In this document: piece by piece, positions 23,432 to 31,329 of the stretch | Layout: each line of letters starts with the position of its first letter | Position numbering within the stretch: position 1 is the first letter of the stretch | Assembly: GCA_016190145.1 (NCBI GenBank) | Contig: JACPRD010000102.1 | Span: 1-41,190 of the forward strand | Length of the DNA stretch: 41,190 nt | Direction of reading: 5' to 3' | From: Planctomycetota bacterium | GTDB lineage: Bacteria; Planctomycetota; MHYJ01; WSZJ01 | Made by a program: the position numbers and the translations under genes | Notes under the pieces: model-generated | The model's database searches: none | The model's input: the letters and a program-made list of their open reading frames with translations, nothing else | What the model was told of the DNA's origin: nothing

Positions 23432-24065
23432 GAGGCGCGCCGTGATCACCGTTCTGGCGGGGACGAACGGCGCGGGCAAGAGCAGCATCGCCGGAGCCAC
23501 GCTGCGTTCGAGACGGGCCGAGTACTACAATCCCGACGAAGCGGCACGCGCGCACCGCGAGGCGCATCCGGAGTCGACCGCGGCGCAGGCGAACTCCGCC
23601 GCCTGGGAATTCGGCCGCCGCCTGCTGGAGCAGGCGATCCGCGATCGCAAGGACTTCGCCTTCGAAACGACCCTCGGCGGGAACACGATCGTCTCTCTGC
23701 TCGAGAAGGCCGCCGGCGCGGGACTCGACGTGCGCGTCTGGTACGCCGGGCTCGCTACCGCCGAACTGCACATCAGCCGGGTACGGCAGCGGGCCCGCCT
23801 CGGAGGCCACGACATCCCTGAGGAAATGATCCGCCGTCGGTACGAGAACAGCCCGCGAAACCTGATCCGGCTCATGCCGATCCTGGCGTCGCTGCGCGTT
23901 TACGACAACAGCGCTCCGGGCGACCCCGCTGCGGGACGGGCGCCGAAGCTCATCCTGATCCTCCACATGGAGAAGGGACGGATCGTGGGACCAAAGGACC
24001 TTTCGCGGACCCCGGACTGGGCGAAACCGATCGTCGCGCGCGCCATGGAGATTCACGGGACGTGA
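23424..24065 (+). CDS. Zeta-toxin-family P-loop kinase
   Basis: This encodes 213 aa starting at GTG 23424, inside the end of the antitoxin gene. The Walker A is LAGTNGAGKSS (residues 11-21). YYNPDEAAR and DFAFETTLGG correspond to the substrate-binding strands of zeta/PezT toxins, and RVRQRARLGGHDIPEEMIRR is the conserved Arg-rich lid. Zeta toxins phosphorylate UDP-N-acetylglucosamine and so block wall synthesis. Classic zeta is longer (about 250-290 aa); this belongs to the compact branch often labelled zeta toxin or AAA. The TGA stop coincides with the first bases of a palindromic element, so the last residues may derive from an insertion. Confidence 0.9.
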   Translation: MAERRAVITVLAGTNGAGKSSIAGATLRSRRAEYYNPDEAARAHREAHPESTAAQANSAAWEFGRRLLEQAIRDRKDFAFETTLGGNTIVSLLEKAAGAGLDVRVWYAGLATAELHISRVRQRARLGGHDIPEEMIRRRYENSPRNLIRLMPILASLRVYDNSAPGDPAAGRAPKLILILHMEKGRIVGPKDLSRTPDWAKPIVARAMEIHGT

Positions 24066-24162
24066 GAGCGTGAGAAAAATTCGATCTACGGTGCGGTCGG
24101 ACCTCGCGCGCTGCGCGCGCTCGCCCCGACCGCGCCTGCGATCGAATTTTTTCACGCTCTCA
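24063..24162. repeat. 100-bp palindromic element, type A
   Basis: The terminal arms TGAGAGCGTGAGAAAAATTC (continuing GATC) and GATCGAATTTTTTCACGCTC (continuing TCA) pair almost perfectly. Inside, GGTGCGGTCGG faces CCGACCGCGCC, and the centre is GCGCGC-TGC-GCGCGC. The whole unit folds into one long stem. It starts on the stop codon of the zeta gene. It resembles a small non-autonomous mobile element or a REP-like repeat, and may also end transcription. Confidence 0.75.
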
Positions 24163-24178
24163 GGAAGTGCTTTGCTGC

Positions 24179-24322
24179 CAGAGTTTGTGAAAACATCGGG
24201 CTGACCCGCTCAGGCATTTGATAGGGGGGGGGGCGAAGTCGGCCGGCTCGTATGGCCGGGACGATCGTGGGCCCTCTTGCCGGCCGACGGCGCATCACAG
24301 ACCGATTTTTTCTCAAACTCTG
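24179..24322. repeat. 144-bp inverted-repeat element, type A relative
   Basis: The outer arms are CAGAGTTTGTGAAAACATCG and CCGATTTTTTCTCAAACTCT, 21 bp with two mismatches. An inner perfect dyad GTCGGCCGGC / GCCGGCCGAC lies at about 24238 and 24279. Its end sequence aligns with that of the neighbouring 100-bp element (AGAGxxTGxGAAAAxxTCG), so the two look like diverged copies of one family. A run of nine G lies inside. Confidence 0.65.
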
Positions 24323-24399
24323 AATGCGGGCAGGATCTAGTTTCCGGTACGGGACCCGCCACCGACGGCATTAGGGAGGCAGACTCCGAGGAACCCCCA

Positions 24400-25800
24400 A
24401 TGCGCCACCTCCGCTTCGCCGCCCTCCTGCTCGCCCTCGCCGCCACCGCTTCCGCCGACCCTTACCTCGACGCCGCGCGCGACATCGGCGAATACCTCCT
24501 GCAGTCCGCCCGGCACGACGGCGACGGCATCTTCTGGGCGCAGTACGAGGGCGGCCCACCCACACTCAAGGATGAGGACCGCCAGTTTCCCGTCTCGATG
24601 TACTCCGGCGCCGCAGGTACCGGCCTCTTCCTCCTCAACCTCCACCGCATGACCGGGGAACAGAAGTACCTGGACGCCGCGCGCGCCGTGGGGCTCCGGC
24701 TGGAGAAGATCGCGCAGAAGCTGCCGACGGGCGCGGTGAAATGGGAAGGCACGAGCGAGCGGAAGGGGAAATCGATCCCCGAGGGGTACGGCCCGGGGCT
24801 CTACACGGGCAGCGCGGGCATCGGGCTCTTCCTCATGCACCTTCACGACGCCACGAAGGACGCCCGTTTCCGCACGCTCGCGATCGCGGCGTTCGCGCGC
24901 GTGCTGGAGGACGCGGAGGCGGAGCACGGGGGGCACCACTGGGTGTACTCGTTCCAGGACATCATCGGGGGGGAAGCGGGGATCGGGCTGGCGCTGCTGG
25001 AGATGCACCGGATGACGAAGGACGCGCGCTATCTCGAGGCGGCGCGCAAGGCGGCGACGTGGCTGCTGGCGAAGGCGACGCGCGAGAAGAAGGACGTGTT
25101 CTGGACGACGTTCGGGTCGAAGGACGCGGGGTTTTCGCACGGCGTTTCGGGGATCGCGTTCTTCCTGACGGCGATGCCTGACAAGGAGTATCGGGAAGCG
25201 GCGCGGGCGGCGGCGCACTGGGTCGAGTCCGTGGCGGAGCCGGCCGGCAAGGACGGGGTGCTCTGGAAGTACTACGCGGGCGATCCGCCCGAGGGGAAGC
25301 CGAACTGGGTGATGAACTCCTGGTGCCACGGCGCGCCGGGCGTCGTGCGCCTGTTCCTCGCCGCGCACCGCCGGAGCGGCGACGCCGCCGCGCTCGCCGC
25401 CGCCGTCAAGGGCGGCCGCGGGATCGCCTCCGAGTGCCGCCTCGGCGAGGACAAACCGTTTTTCTACAACCCCACGCTCTGCTGCGGCGGCATTGGCTGC
25501 ACCGACGCGTTCGTCGACCTGCACCGCGCGTCCGGCCGCGCCGAATTCCTCGGGCACGCGAAGACCATCGCCGACGCCGTGATCGCTTCGCTCCGGTCGG
25601 AAAAGGGTTTCCGCGCCTACGCGTCCTACGACGAAGCGGACGAGGCGGAGAAGAAGCACCCGTACTACGAGACCGGCCTGATGCTCGGGAACGCGGGGAT
25701 CGGCCAGGCGTTGCTGCGGCTGTCGGCGGAAGTCTCAGGGAAGGGCGACCGCGTGATCCAGCTGCCGGACCAGCCGTTCGCGTTGCCGGCGGAGAAATAG
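24400..25800 (+). CDS. Secreted LanC-like protein with Cys-Cys-Gly zinc motif
   Basis: This encodes 466 aa. The ATG at 24400 follows GAGGAA and gives a signal peptide (LRFAALLLALAATASA, cut before DPYLD). Seven-fold alpha-toroid repeats of the LanC type are marked by GSAGIGLFL, GEAGIGLALL, GVSGIAFFL and GNAGIGQALL. Putative zinc ligands are Cys309 in SWCHGAPGV, then Cys361-Cys362 in TLCCGGIGC. LanC cyclases normally have Cys-His here; a Cys-Cys-Gly motif with three Cys ligands is known from ProcM-type LanM enzymes. LanC proteins add Cys thiols to dehydro-residues. No dehydratase or precursor gene is present in the window, and export is unusual, so the real substrate is unknown. Confidence 0.88.
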   Translation: MRHLRFAALLLALAATASADPYLDAARDIGEYLLQSARHDGDGIFWAQYEGGPPTLKDEDRQFPVSMYSGAAGTGLFLLNLHRMTGEQKYLDAARAVGLRLEKIAQKLPTGAVKWEGTSERKGKSIPEGYGPGLYTGSAGIGLFLMHLHDATKDARFRTLAIAAFARVLEDAEAEHGGHHWVYSFQDIIGGEAGIGLALLEMHRMTKDARYLEAARKAATWLLAKATREKKDVFWTTFGSKDAGFSHGVSGIAFFLTAMPDKEYREAARAAAHWVESVAEPAGKDGVLWKYYAGDPPEGKPNWVMNSWCHGAPGVVRLFLAAHRRSGDAAALAAAVKGGRGIASECRLGEDKPFFYNPTLCCGGIGCTDAFVDLHRASGRAEFLGHAKTIADAVIASLRSEKGFRAYASYDEADEAEKKHPYYETGLMLGNAGIGQALLRLSAEVSGKGDRVIQLPDQPFALPAEK

Positions 25801-25811
25801 GGGCCGGGGGG

Positions 25812-25890
25812 AAGGGATGGCCACGAAAATGCACAAAAGGCACAGAAACCGACTCTCTGCGCCTTTTGTGCCTTTTCGTGGCTATCCCTT
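25812..25890. terminator. Inverted repeat between convergent genes, likely bidirectional terminator
   Basis: AAGGGATGGCCACGAAAATG and CTTTTCGTGGCTATCCCTT form long arms with a few mismatches. A nested pair, CACAAAAGGCAC / GCCTTTTGTGCC, closes the loop. It lies between the LanC-like gene and the facing methyltransferase. Runs of A/T in both arms fit termination in both directions, and the regular form also fits a repetitive element. Confidence 0.6.
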
Positions 25891-25922
25891 ACTGTCTGAA
25901 CGCCGGACCCGGAACCCCGCCG

Positions 25923-26735
25923 TCAAGCCTTCCTCGCCGTGACCGTCACCTCCGAACACAGCGACGGCGCCACGCGCCCCACCCACTGCTGCAGCCGGTA
26001 GTACCACTCCCAGTCCTCCCCCATCCCGAACCAGAGCGACCCCACCCGGTACCCCTGCACCGCCTCGGGCTCGAACCCGCAATTCCGGATCAGCCGCCGG
26101 AGCCGCCCGACTGACAGGTGCTGCAGGTGCGGCGGCTCCGTCACGCCGGCGATCCGGCGCAGCAGGTTGTTGATGCGCGTCCAGATCGGCGACAGCCACA
26201 ACTCCGGTTCCGTGAACACCGGCGTCCCGAGCAACGCCACGCCGCCGGGCTTCAGCACCCGCAGTGCCTCCGACAGCGCGAACCGGACTTGCGCGTCCGT
26301 GAGATGCTCCAGCACCTGCTCGCACAGCACCGCGTCGAACGTCGCGTCGCGGTACGGCCACGGGCGCGTCAGGTCGCCCGCAAGCAGCCCGTCGTAGCCG
26401 CGAAACTTCGCCCGCCCCGCCATCCGCTTCCATGAAATGTCCATCCCCACGATCGTCGGCCGGCAGGCTTCCGAGCCCCAACGCTTCCAGTACCCCGGAA
26501 ACCGCCCCTTCCCGCACCCCGCATCCAGGATGTTCACCGGTCCCGCCGGCAGCAACCGCCCGAGCGTCGCGGCCTGGTACTGGTAGCGCGCGAGCCGGAG
26601 CCGGAACCGGCGGTTCGACGGCTCGACCTCGAAGGCGAGCTTCATGCCTTCGTGCGGCACGCCGAACGGAAGGGGGTGGGCGGGCTTGCCGCTGGCGGGA
26701 TCGATTTCCGGCGTGACTCGCGGGGCGTCGCTCAC
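25923..26735 (-). CDS. SAM-dependent methyltransferase (type 11)
   Basis: This encodes 270 aa. Motif I is VNILDAGCGKGRFPGYW. It is followed by TIVGMDISWKRM, FDAVLCEQVLEHLTDAQ and ALRVLKPGGVALLGTP, the standard order of a UbiE/COQ5-like class I fold. The C-terminal part (HLQHLSVGRLRRLIRNCGFE) is typical of methyltransferases acting in lipid or glycan synthesis, but no acceptor can be named. The GTG start at 26735 has no clear ribosome binding site; ATG at 26645 (MKLAFEV) is an alternative that keeps the whole fold. It is divergent from the M48 peptidase gene. Confidence 0.85.
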   Translation of the reverse strand: MSDAPRVTPEIDPASGKPAHPLPFGVPHEGMKLAFEVEPSNRRFRLRLARYQYQAATLGRLLPAGPVNILDAGCGKGRFPGYWKRWGSEACRPTIVGMDISWKRMAGRAKFRGYDGLLAGDLTRPWPYRDATFDAVLCEQVLEHLTDAQVRFALSEALRVLKPGGVALLGTPVFTEPELWLSPIWTRINNLLRRIAGVTEPPHLQHLSVGRLRRLIRNCGFEPEAVQGYRVGSLWFGMGEDWEWYYRLQQWVGRVAPSLCSEVTVTARKA

Positions 26736-26864
26736 GGGGGGGAACGATACCGGAATCGATGCAGAGGGGGGAACCCGAAGTTGCGCTATCGCCGCGGCAA
26801 AGAACCCTGGTGAAAGGTGGGGAAGTGGGGGTAAATCACCGCCAATCTTCTGGAAGGACTCAGA

Positions 26865-29078
26865 GTGGTCGATACGAAAGAGCCTTCAGGGCCCGCCGAA
26901 TCGCGCCATGCGCTCGAGCGCCGGATTCTCGACGGATTGGGCGGGAGCGTGCCGGCGCGCGGCAGTTCGCCTGCATACCTCGCGAATATCGGCCTGCTGG
27001 CCTTCGCTTCGGCGCTCCTGCCGGTCGTCTATGTCGGGGTCATGGCCGGGGTGGCGTTCCTCGTGTATCTCCACGCGACTTGGAGCGCGACGTGGCTGCT
27101 CCACGGGCGGTCGGGCCCGAGGATCTCCTGGGTCGCGCTTCTTCTCTACCTGACCCCGATCGCCGCGGGCGCGTTCGTGCTGGTCCTGCTGCTGAAACCG
27201 CTGCTTGCGCGTTCGAAGCCGGAGCCGGCCGGGGGGGCCCTCGATGCCGCCTCGGAACCCTTCATCTATGCCTTCGTGGATCGGCTCTGCGCGCTCCTCG
27301 GCGCACCGAAGCCGCGGCTGATCCGCGTCGAGATGACGGCGAACGCGGCGGCGTCGATGGAAGCGCCCGAGCGCGCGTTGGGGGCGCGGAGGCTCACGAT
27401 CACCATCGGGGCGATCCTGCTCCAGTCGCTTTCGCTGCGGCAGCTGGCGGGCGTGCTCGCGCACGAGACCGGCCACCTGTCGCAGCGGCTCGCGCGATTC
27501 GCCCAGCAGTTCGTGAGGAACGTGAACGCGTGGCTCGTCCGCGTGGTGTTCGAGCGCGACGCGTGGGACGAATTCCTGGAAGAGCACTGCGAGTTCAACG
27601 GCTGCTCCGTCTCGGTGCTGTTTCTCTTCTGCCGGGGCGCCGTGGGCCTCGTGCGGAAGTTCTTCCACGGGCTCCTCGTCGCGAGCCATGCGCTGGTCGC
27701 CTCGATGGGGCGGCAGATGGAGTGGGACTCCGACCGGTGCGAGGTGCTCGTGGCGGGCTCAGGCGCGTTCGAGTCGACCTTTCAGCGGATGCGGCTGCTC
27801 CAGGCGTCGAGTTGGGCGGCCCACAGGATTTTCGCCGAAGGAGAGTGGAAAAAGCTGCCGGACAATCTGCCCGCATTCGTCGCGTGGCTGGCGGACCGAT
27901 GCCCCGGGGCGGTGCGCGCGCGGATCGAGAAAGAGGCGAACCAGCAGGTCGCGCGCTGGTGGGAGCCTCATCCGGCGGATCGCGACCGCGTCGAGGCCGC
28001 GCGGAAATTGGCGGCGGCCGGCATTGTCGCGCCGGACCTGCCGGCGACCGCGCTGCTGAGAGATCCGGAGCGCGTTTTCCGCGAAGCGACGGCCGCGCAC
28101 TTTCGCGAGGAGCTCGGAGGTGGGTTCCGCGGCGACGCGATCGTCCCCCATGCGCAGCTCGAGAAGTCGCGTGAAGAGCACGTCGACACCCAGCTCCGCA
28201 CGTGGCGCTGGTTTCACGGCTGCGCCGACAGCCGCCGCCCCTGGCCGGTCATGGACCGCTTCGTGACGATTCCGGAGGGGCGGGTGGAAGCGCGCGCAGG
28301 CCTCGAGGAGGCCCGCGTCCGGGTCCTGCACGAGGCGGCGAGCTGGCACTCCCGGGTGGAGGAGCGAGAGAAGCTGGAGGATCGGATTCTGTCGGGAACG
28401 CGCTGCGCCGCGATCCTCGATGCGCTCAGCCGGCGGCAGGTGGATCGTTTCGATGCGCGGGAATTCGAGGAAGCGCGTTCCAGCGGTCTTGCCGCGGAGC
28501 GCGAGCGCGTCGCGGTGGATGCACGCCTCGACGACCTGGAGCGCCCCATGGCGGCCCGGATCGCCATGGCGCTCGCGTTCGTGGACCTCGAATGGCTGGA
28601 CCTTCCTGACAGGCCCGGGCTCCAGGCCGCCGCAGGAAGACTCCGAAAGGGCTTCCGCTTTCTCAACGAGTCCTTTCAGCCGGTCGCGGACCTTATCTGC
28701 GGCTGGGCCGGCATCGACGCGTACCTGACCGTCAAGGAGCACGCGGGACTCGGCCAGGTGGGCTCGGGAATCCTCGCAGGGCTCGTCGACGCCGCGCGGA
28801 AGACGCTCCTCGCGATGCAACCGATGGTCGCCGCGGCCGCCGAGGCCTTCGAGGCGCAGGATCCGTCCTCGGGCGTCGCCAACCTGCTGCCGCTTCAGAT
28901 TCTCGAGCGCGCGGAGATTCCGCAGCTGCAAGCCATGTCCCGCGTCCTCGTGCAGCGCCGTTTCGATCTCTTCCTGTGGTCGATCGACGAAACGGCGCGC
29001 CTCGGCGAGGCCGTCGAGGACGCCTTGGGGCTTCCGCGCCTGCCCGAACCGCCCGAGGACGCCCGGCCGTGGGCGTGA
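26865..29078 (+). CDS. M48-family membrane zinc metalloprotease with large C-terminal extension
   Basis: This encodes 737 aa, starting at GTG 26865 with GGAAGGA upstream. Two hydrophobic segments near 45-70 and 88-108 anchor it. The HExxH zinc motif is VLAHETGHLSQ (H200, E201, H204). The third ligand is E286 in QMEWDSDR, which keeps the ExxxD pattern of M48 (HtpX/Oma1-like). NAAASMEAPERALGARRLTI is the typical strand before the active helix. The roughly 430 residues after the protease domain are alpha-helical and unfamiliar; standard HtpX is about 290 aa. The family degrades or clips membrane proteins under stress. Nothing in the context identifies its substrate. Confidence 0.9.
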   Translation: MVDTKEPSGPAESRHALERRILDGLGGSVPARGSSPAYLANIGLLAFASALLPVVYVGVMAGVAFLVYLHATWSATWLLHGRSGPRISWVALLLYLTPIAAGAFVLVLLLKPLLARSKPEPAGGALDAASEPFIYAFVDRLCALLGAPKPRLIRVEMTANAAASMEAPERALGARRLTITIGAILLQSLSLRQLAGVLAHETGHLSQRLARFAQQFVRNVNAWLVRVVFERDAWDEFLEEHCEFNGCSVSVLFLFCRGAVGLVRKFFHGLLVASHALVASMGRQMEWDSDRCEVLVAGSGAFESTFQRMRLLQASSWAAHRIFAEGEWKKLPDNLPAFVAWLADRCPGAVRARIEKEANQQVARWWEPHPADRDRVEAARKLAAAGIVAPDLPATALLRDPERVFREATAAHFREELGGGFRGDAIVPHAQLEKSREEHVDTQLRTWRWFHGCADSRRPWPVMDRFVTIPEGRVEARAGLEEARVRVLHEAASWHSRVEEREKLEDRILSGTRCAAILDALSRRQVDRFDAREFEEARSSGLAAERERVAVDARLDDLERPMAARIAMALAFVDLEWLDLPDRPGLQAAAGRLRKGFRFLNESFQPVADLICGWAGIDAYLTVKEHAGLGQVGSGILAGLVDAARKTLLAMQPMVAAAAEAFEAQDPSSGVANLLPLQILERAEIPQLQAMSRVLVQRRFDLFLWSIDETARLGEAVEDALGLPRLPEPPEDARPWA

Positions 29079-29100
29079 CCCGGCCAGGGGCGTATCCACC

Positions 29101-29263
29101 AAGCGGGTTCGGCGAAATCCTTGCGGAGTCCGCCGCGAGGGATTTCACCGGCTGGCAAGGCGCCGACCGGAATCGATGTCGTTGTACATCGATGAGGATC
29201 GGCAACGCAGCCAGACGGCGAAAGACCCGCGGCGAGTCCGCAAGAATTTCGCCGGACCCGCTT
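29101..29263. repeat. 163-bp imperfect palindrome upstream of the lyase gene
   Basis: The outer arms AAGCGGGTTCGGCGAAATCC and GAATTTCGCCGGACCCGCTT pair with few mismatches and continue inward (TTGCGGAGTCCGCC with GGCGAGTCCGCAA). They end in a perfect core ATCGATGT-CGTTGT-ACATCGAT near 29173-29194. The entire unit can form one hairpin. It ends 13 nt before the ATG at 29277. It may be a repetitive mobile palindrome or a structured leader. Confidence 0.75.
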
Positions 29264-29276
29264 AGAATGGGCGTCC

Positions 29277-31211
29277 ATGAGATCCGGAGTCCGCGGCTTT
29301 GTTCCTGTACTCCTGCTGCTCCTCGCGCTCGGCTTCGCAGTGCTGTCGGCATCCAATGCCGCGGCCCAGGAGTCCCGGCCGGAACACCCCCGTGTACTCT
29401 TTCGCGGTAAGGGCGGTCCCGGCTGCGTTTCCATCGCCGAGATGCGGGGCCAGTTACGGAAAGAGCCCTGGAAGCCGCGGCTCGACAGCCTCAAGAAGTC
29501 ACCTCACGGCGCGGCTCTCCACTGGCTTCTCACGGACGAGGAGGCCTCCGCAGCGGCGGCGCTTGCGGAAGCGAAGAAGTTACGCGTTCCCGAGAGCTTT
29601 GGTCACGACCCGGACTGGAACGACCTCGTCCTTTGCGCCGCATACGACTGGCTCTACAGGTGGAAGGGGTTCACGCTTGAGGACAAGAAGGAACTTGCGG
29701 CGCGCATCGACACGATGGGACGCTTGGCGCAATCCCACCTGGAGAAACCTGACACCCGCTTCTGCGATCCCGAGGCGTCGAGGGCCTTCATGCGAGTTGC
29801 GCTTGCCGCAGGCGCGCTGGACGGGCCTCGCGCGGATCAGTTGCGGGTCTTCGCAGTAGAATACTTCGAGAAGGTCCTTCGACCCGGGCTCGTCGCTCTC
29901 GAAGGCGCGTGGCCCTCTTCACCGGGCGACGCAATTTGCGAAGAGTTTGCATGCCAGTCGTACGCACTGTGGACGCTCAGGACCGCCTGCGGGAGGGACT
30001 TCATGGAATTCAATCCGCGCGGGAACGCCTGGAGCGGACTACGCGCCCGGTGGATCACTCTGTCGGTCCTGCCGACCTTGGGCTGGGTACGGTGGAACGA
30101 CTCGGGCATCGCTTCACTCAACAAATCGGGCCGGAACGTCCTGGACATGATCGCGGTGGCCTCGCAGGACAATCCGCTGCGGTGGCTTTCGGCCGAGGTC
30201 GGGGATCTCGATGCGGAAGGCGGCTATCCGGATCGGCAGGCGCCGGATCTCTTCATTTTCGGCTTTCCCTGGAAACCTATGCTCCACGACAGCCACTTGT
30301 GGAGTGTCTTCGGCAAGAAGACGCTGGGGCAGGTTTTGTGGACGAGCCGACCGGGCACGAAGTACTCCAGTTCCGACCGCACGATCTTCACGTTTCGCGC
30401 GGGGGACCGCCTTCACCCGTCGCAACATCCCGATCAGGGCTCCTTCACGATCTGGGATGGAGGCTGGCTGGCCGTCGACAGCGGCGACTCGTTACGTGGA
30501 GGCAAGAACCACGCTGGGAACTACGCGCGCCGAACCGTGGCACACAACACGGTCATTTTCGGAACAGACGCTGAGGGTGGACAGCGGACGCCCGAAGTCC
30601 CGGGATTCCGGACGATTGAGGAATGGGAGGCGCGCAAGAACGAACTCGGACTGGAAACGGGGGATCTCCTGGAGGAGAAACACAAGAGGGGCGACAAAGT
30701 CTCGTGGATCTACCTGTCTGCCGATCTGACGAAGGCATATCGGCCCGAAGTCGTGGAGATGTTCACGCGTGAGATCATGGTGTGCGACCATTTCGCCGCG
30801 ATCGTCGTTTTCGACAAGGTCCGCGCCACCGCAAAGGCGAGATGGCTTCTTCACAGCGGGTACAAGCCGGAGATTCGAGAGTCCGGATTCCGCATCGAGG
30901 GAAAAGGCTCCTTCCTCTACGCAAACGTGTTGCTGCCGAAAGAAGCCGCGATCCGGCGGATCGGTCCGGGATTCGTGGTGGACGGAGCGGACGTGAAACC
31001 GGCGGCCAGGCTGCCTCCAGCCGCCGGGGGCTGGCGTGTGGAAATCGAGGGCACGGACTGCTTTCTCGTCGTGCTGCAGCCGGTGACGCCGGGCCATCGC
31101 ACCGCGAGGCTCAGCCTGATCGAAGAGCCGGACAAGGTCGGAGTCAAGGTGGAGGATCAGGAAATCCTCTTCCAGCGAAAGGGCGTCTCGCATGACGTCG
31201 ATCTCCGCTGA
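29277..31211 (+). CDS. Heparinase II/III-type polysaccharide lyase, exported
   Basis: This encodes 644 aa. The signal peptide VPVLLLLLALGFAVLSASNA is cleaved near AAAQE. The N-terminal two thirds is alpha/alpha-toroid-like (NDLVLCAAYDWLYRWKGFTL and CEEFACQSYALWTLRTACG). The C-terminal third fits the heparinase II/III domain: HPDQGSFTIWDGGWLAVDSG (His384), then NYARRTVAHNTVIFG, where Tyr and His are the usual catalytic set. These lyases cleave uronic-acid polysaccharides by beta-elimination. Which polymer (alginate, heparin-like or other) cannot be told. No neighbouring sulfatase or sugar-transport gene is seen, so it is not in an obvious polysaccharide locus. Confidence 0.85.
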   Translation: MRSGVRGFVPVLLLLLALGFAVLSASNAAAQESRPEHPRVLFRGKGGPGCVSIAEMRGQLRKEPWKPRLDSLKKSPHGAALHWLLTDEEASAAAALAEAKKLRVPESFGHDPDWNDLVLCAAYDWLYRWKGFTLEDKKELAARIDTMGRLAQSHLEKPDTRFCDPEASRAFMRVALAAGALDGPRADQLRVFAVEYFEKVLRPGLVALEGAWPSSPGDAICEEFACQSYALWTLRTACGRDFMEFNPRGNAWSGLRARWITLSVLPTLGWVRWNDSGIASLNKSGRNVLDMIAVASQDNPLRWLSAEVGDLDAEGGYPDRQAPDLFIFGFPWKPMLHDSHLWSVFGKKTLGQVLWTSRPGTKYSSSDRTIFTFRAGDRLHPSQHPDQGSFTIWDGGWLAVDSGDSLRGGKNHAGNYARRTVAHNTVIFGTDAEGGQRTPEVPGFRTIEEWEARKNELGLETGDLLEEKHKRGDKVSWIYLSADLTKAYRPEVVEMFTREIMVCDHFAAIVVFDKVRATAKARWLLHSGYKPEIRESGFRIEGKGSFLYANVLLPKEAAIRRIGPGFVVDGADVKPAARLPPAAGGWRVEIEGTDCFLVVLQPVTPGHRTARLSLIEEPDKVGVKVEDQEILFQRKGVSHDVDLR

Positions 31212-31214
31212 TCG

Positions 31215-31238
31215 GGAGGCGGCTCAACTCGCGCCTCC
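31215..31238 (+). terminator. Weak hairpin after the lyase gene
   Basis: GGAGGCG and CGCCTCC pair around a 10-nt loop starting 3 nt after the lyase stop codon. There is no proper U-run afterwards, so intrinsic termination is uncertain. Confidence 0.35.
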
Positions 31239-31329
31239 TCTTCGATCCGGATCGCCCGCCTGAAACTCGCACTTGCTCGGGAGGCGACGATTTCCGCGAA
31301 GTCGTCGGCGACGTGGTCTAATTCCCGAC

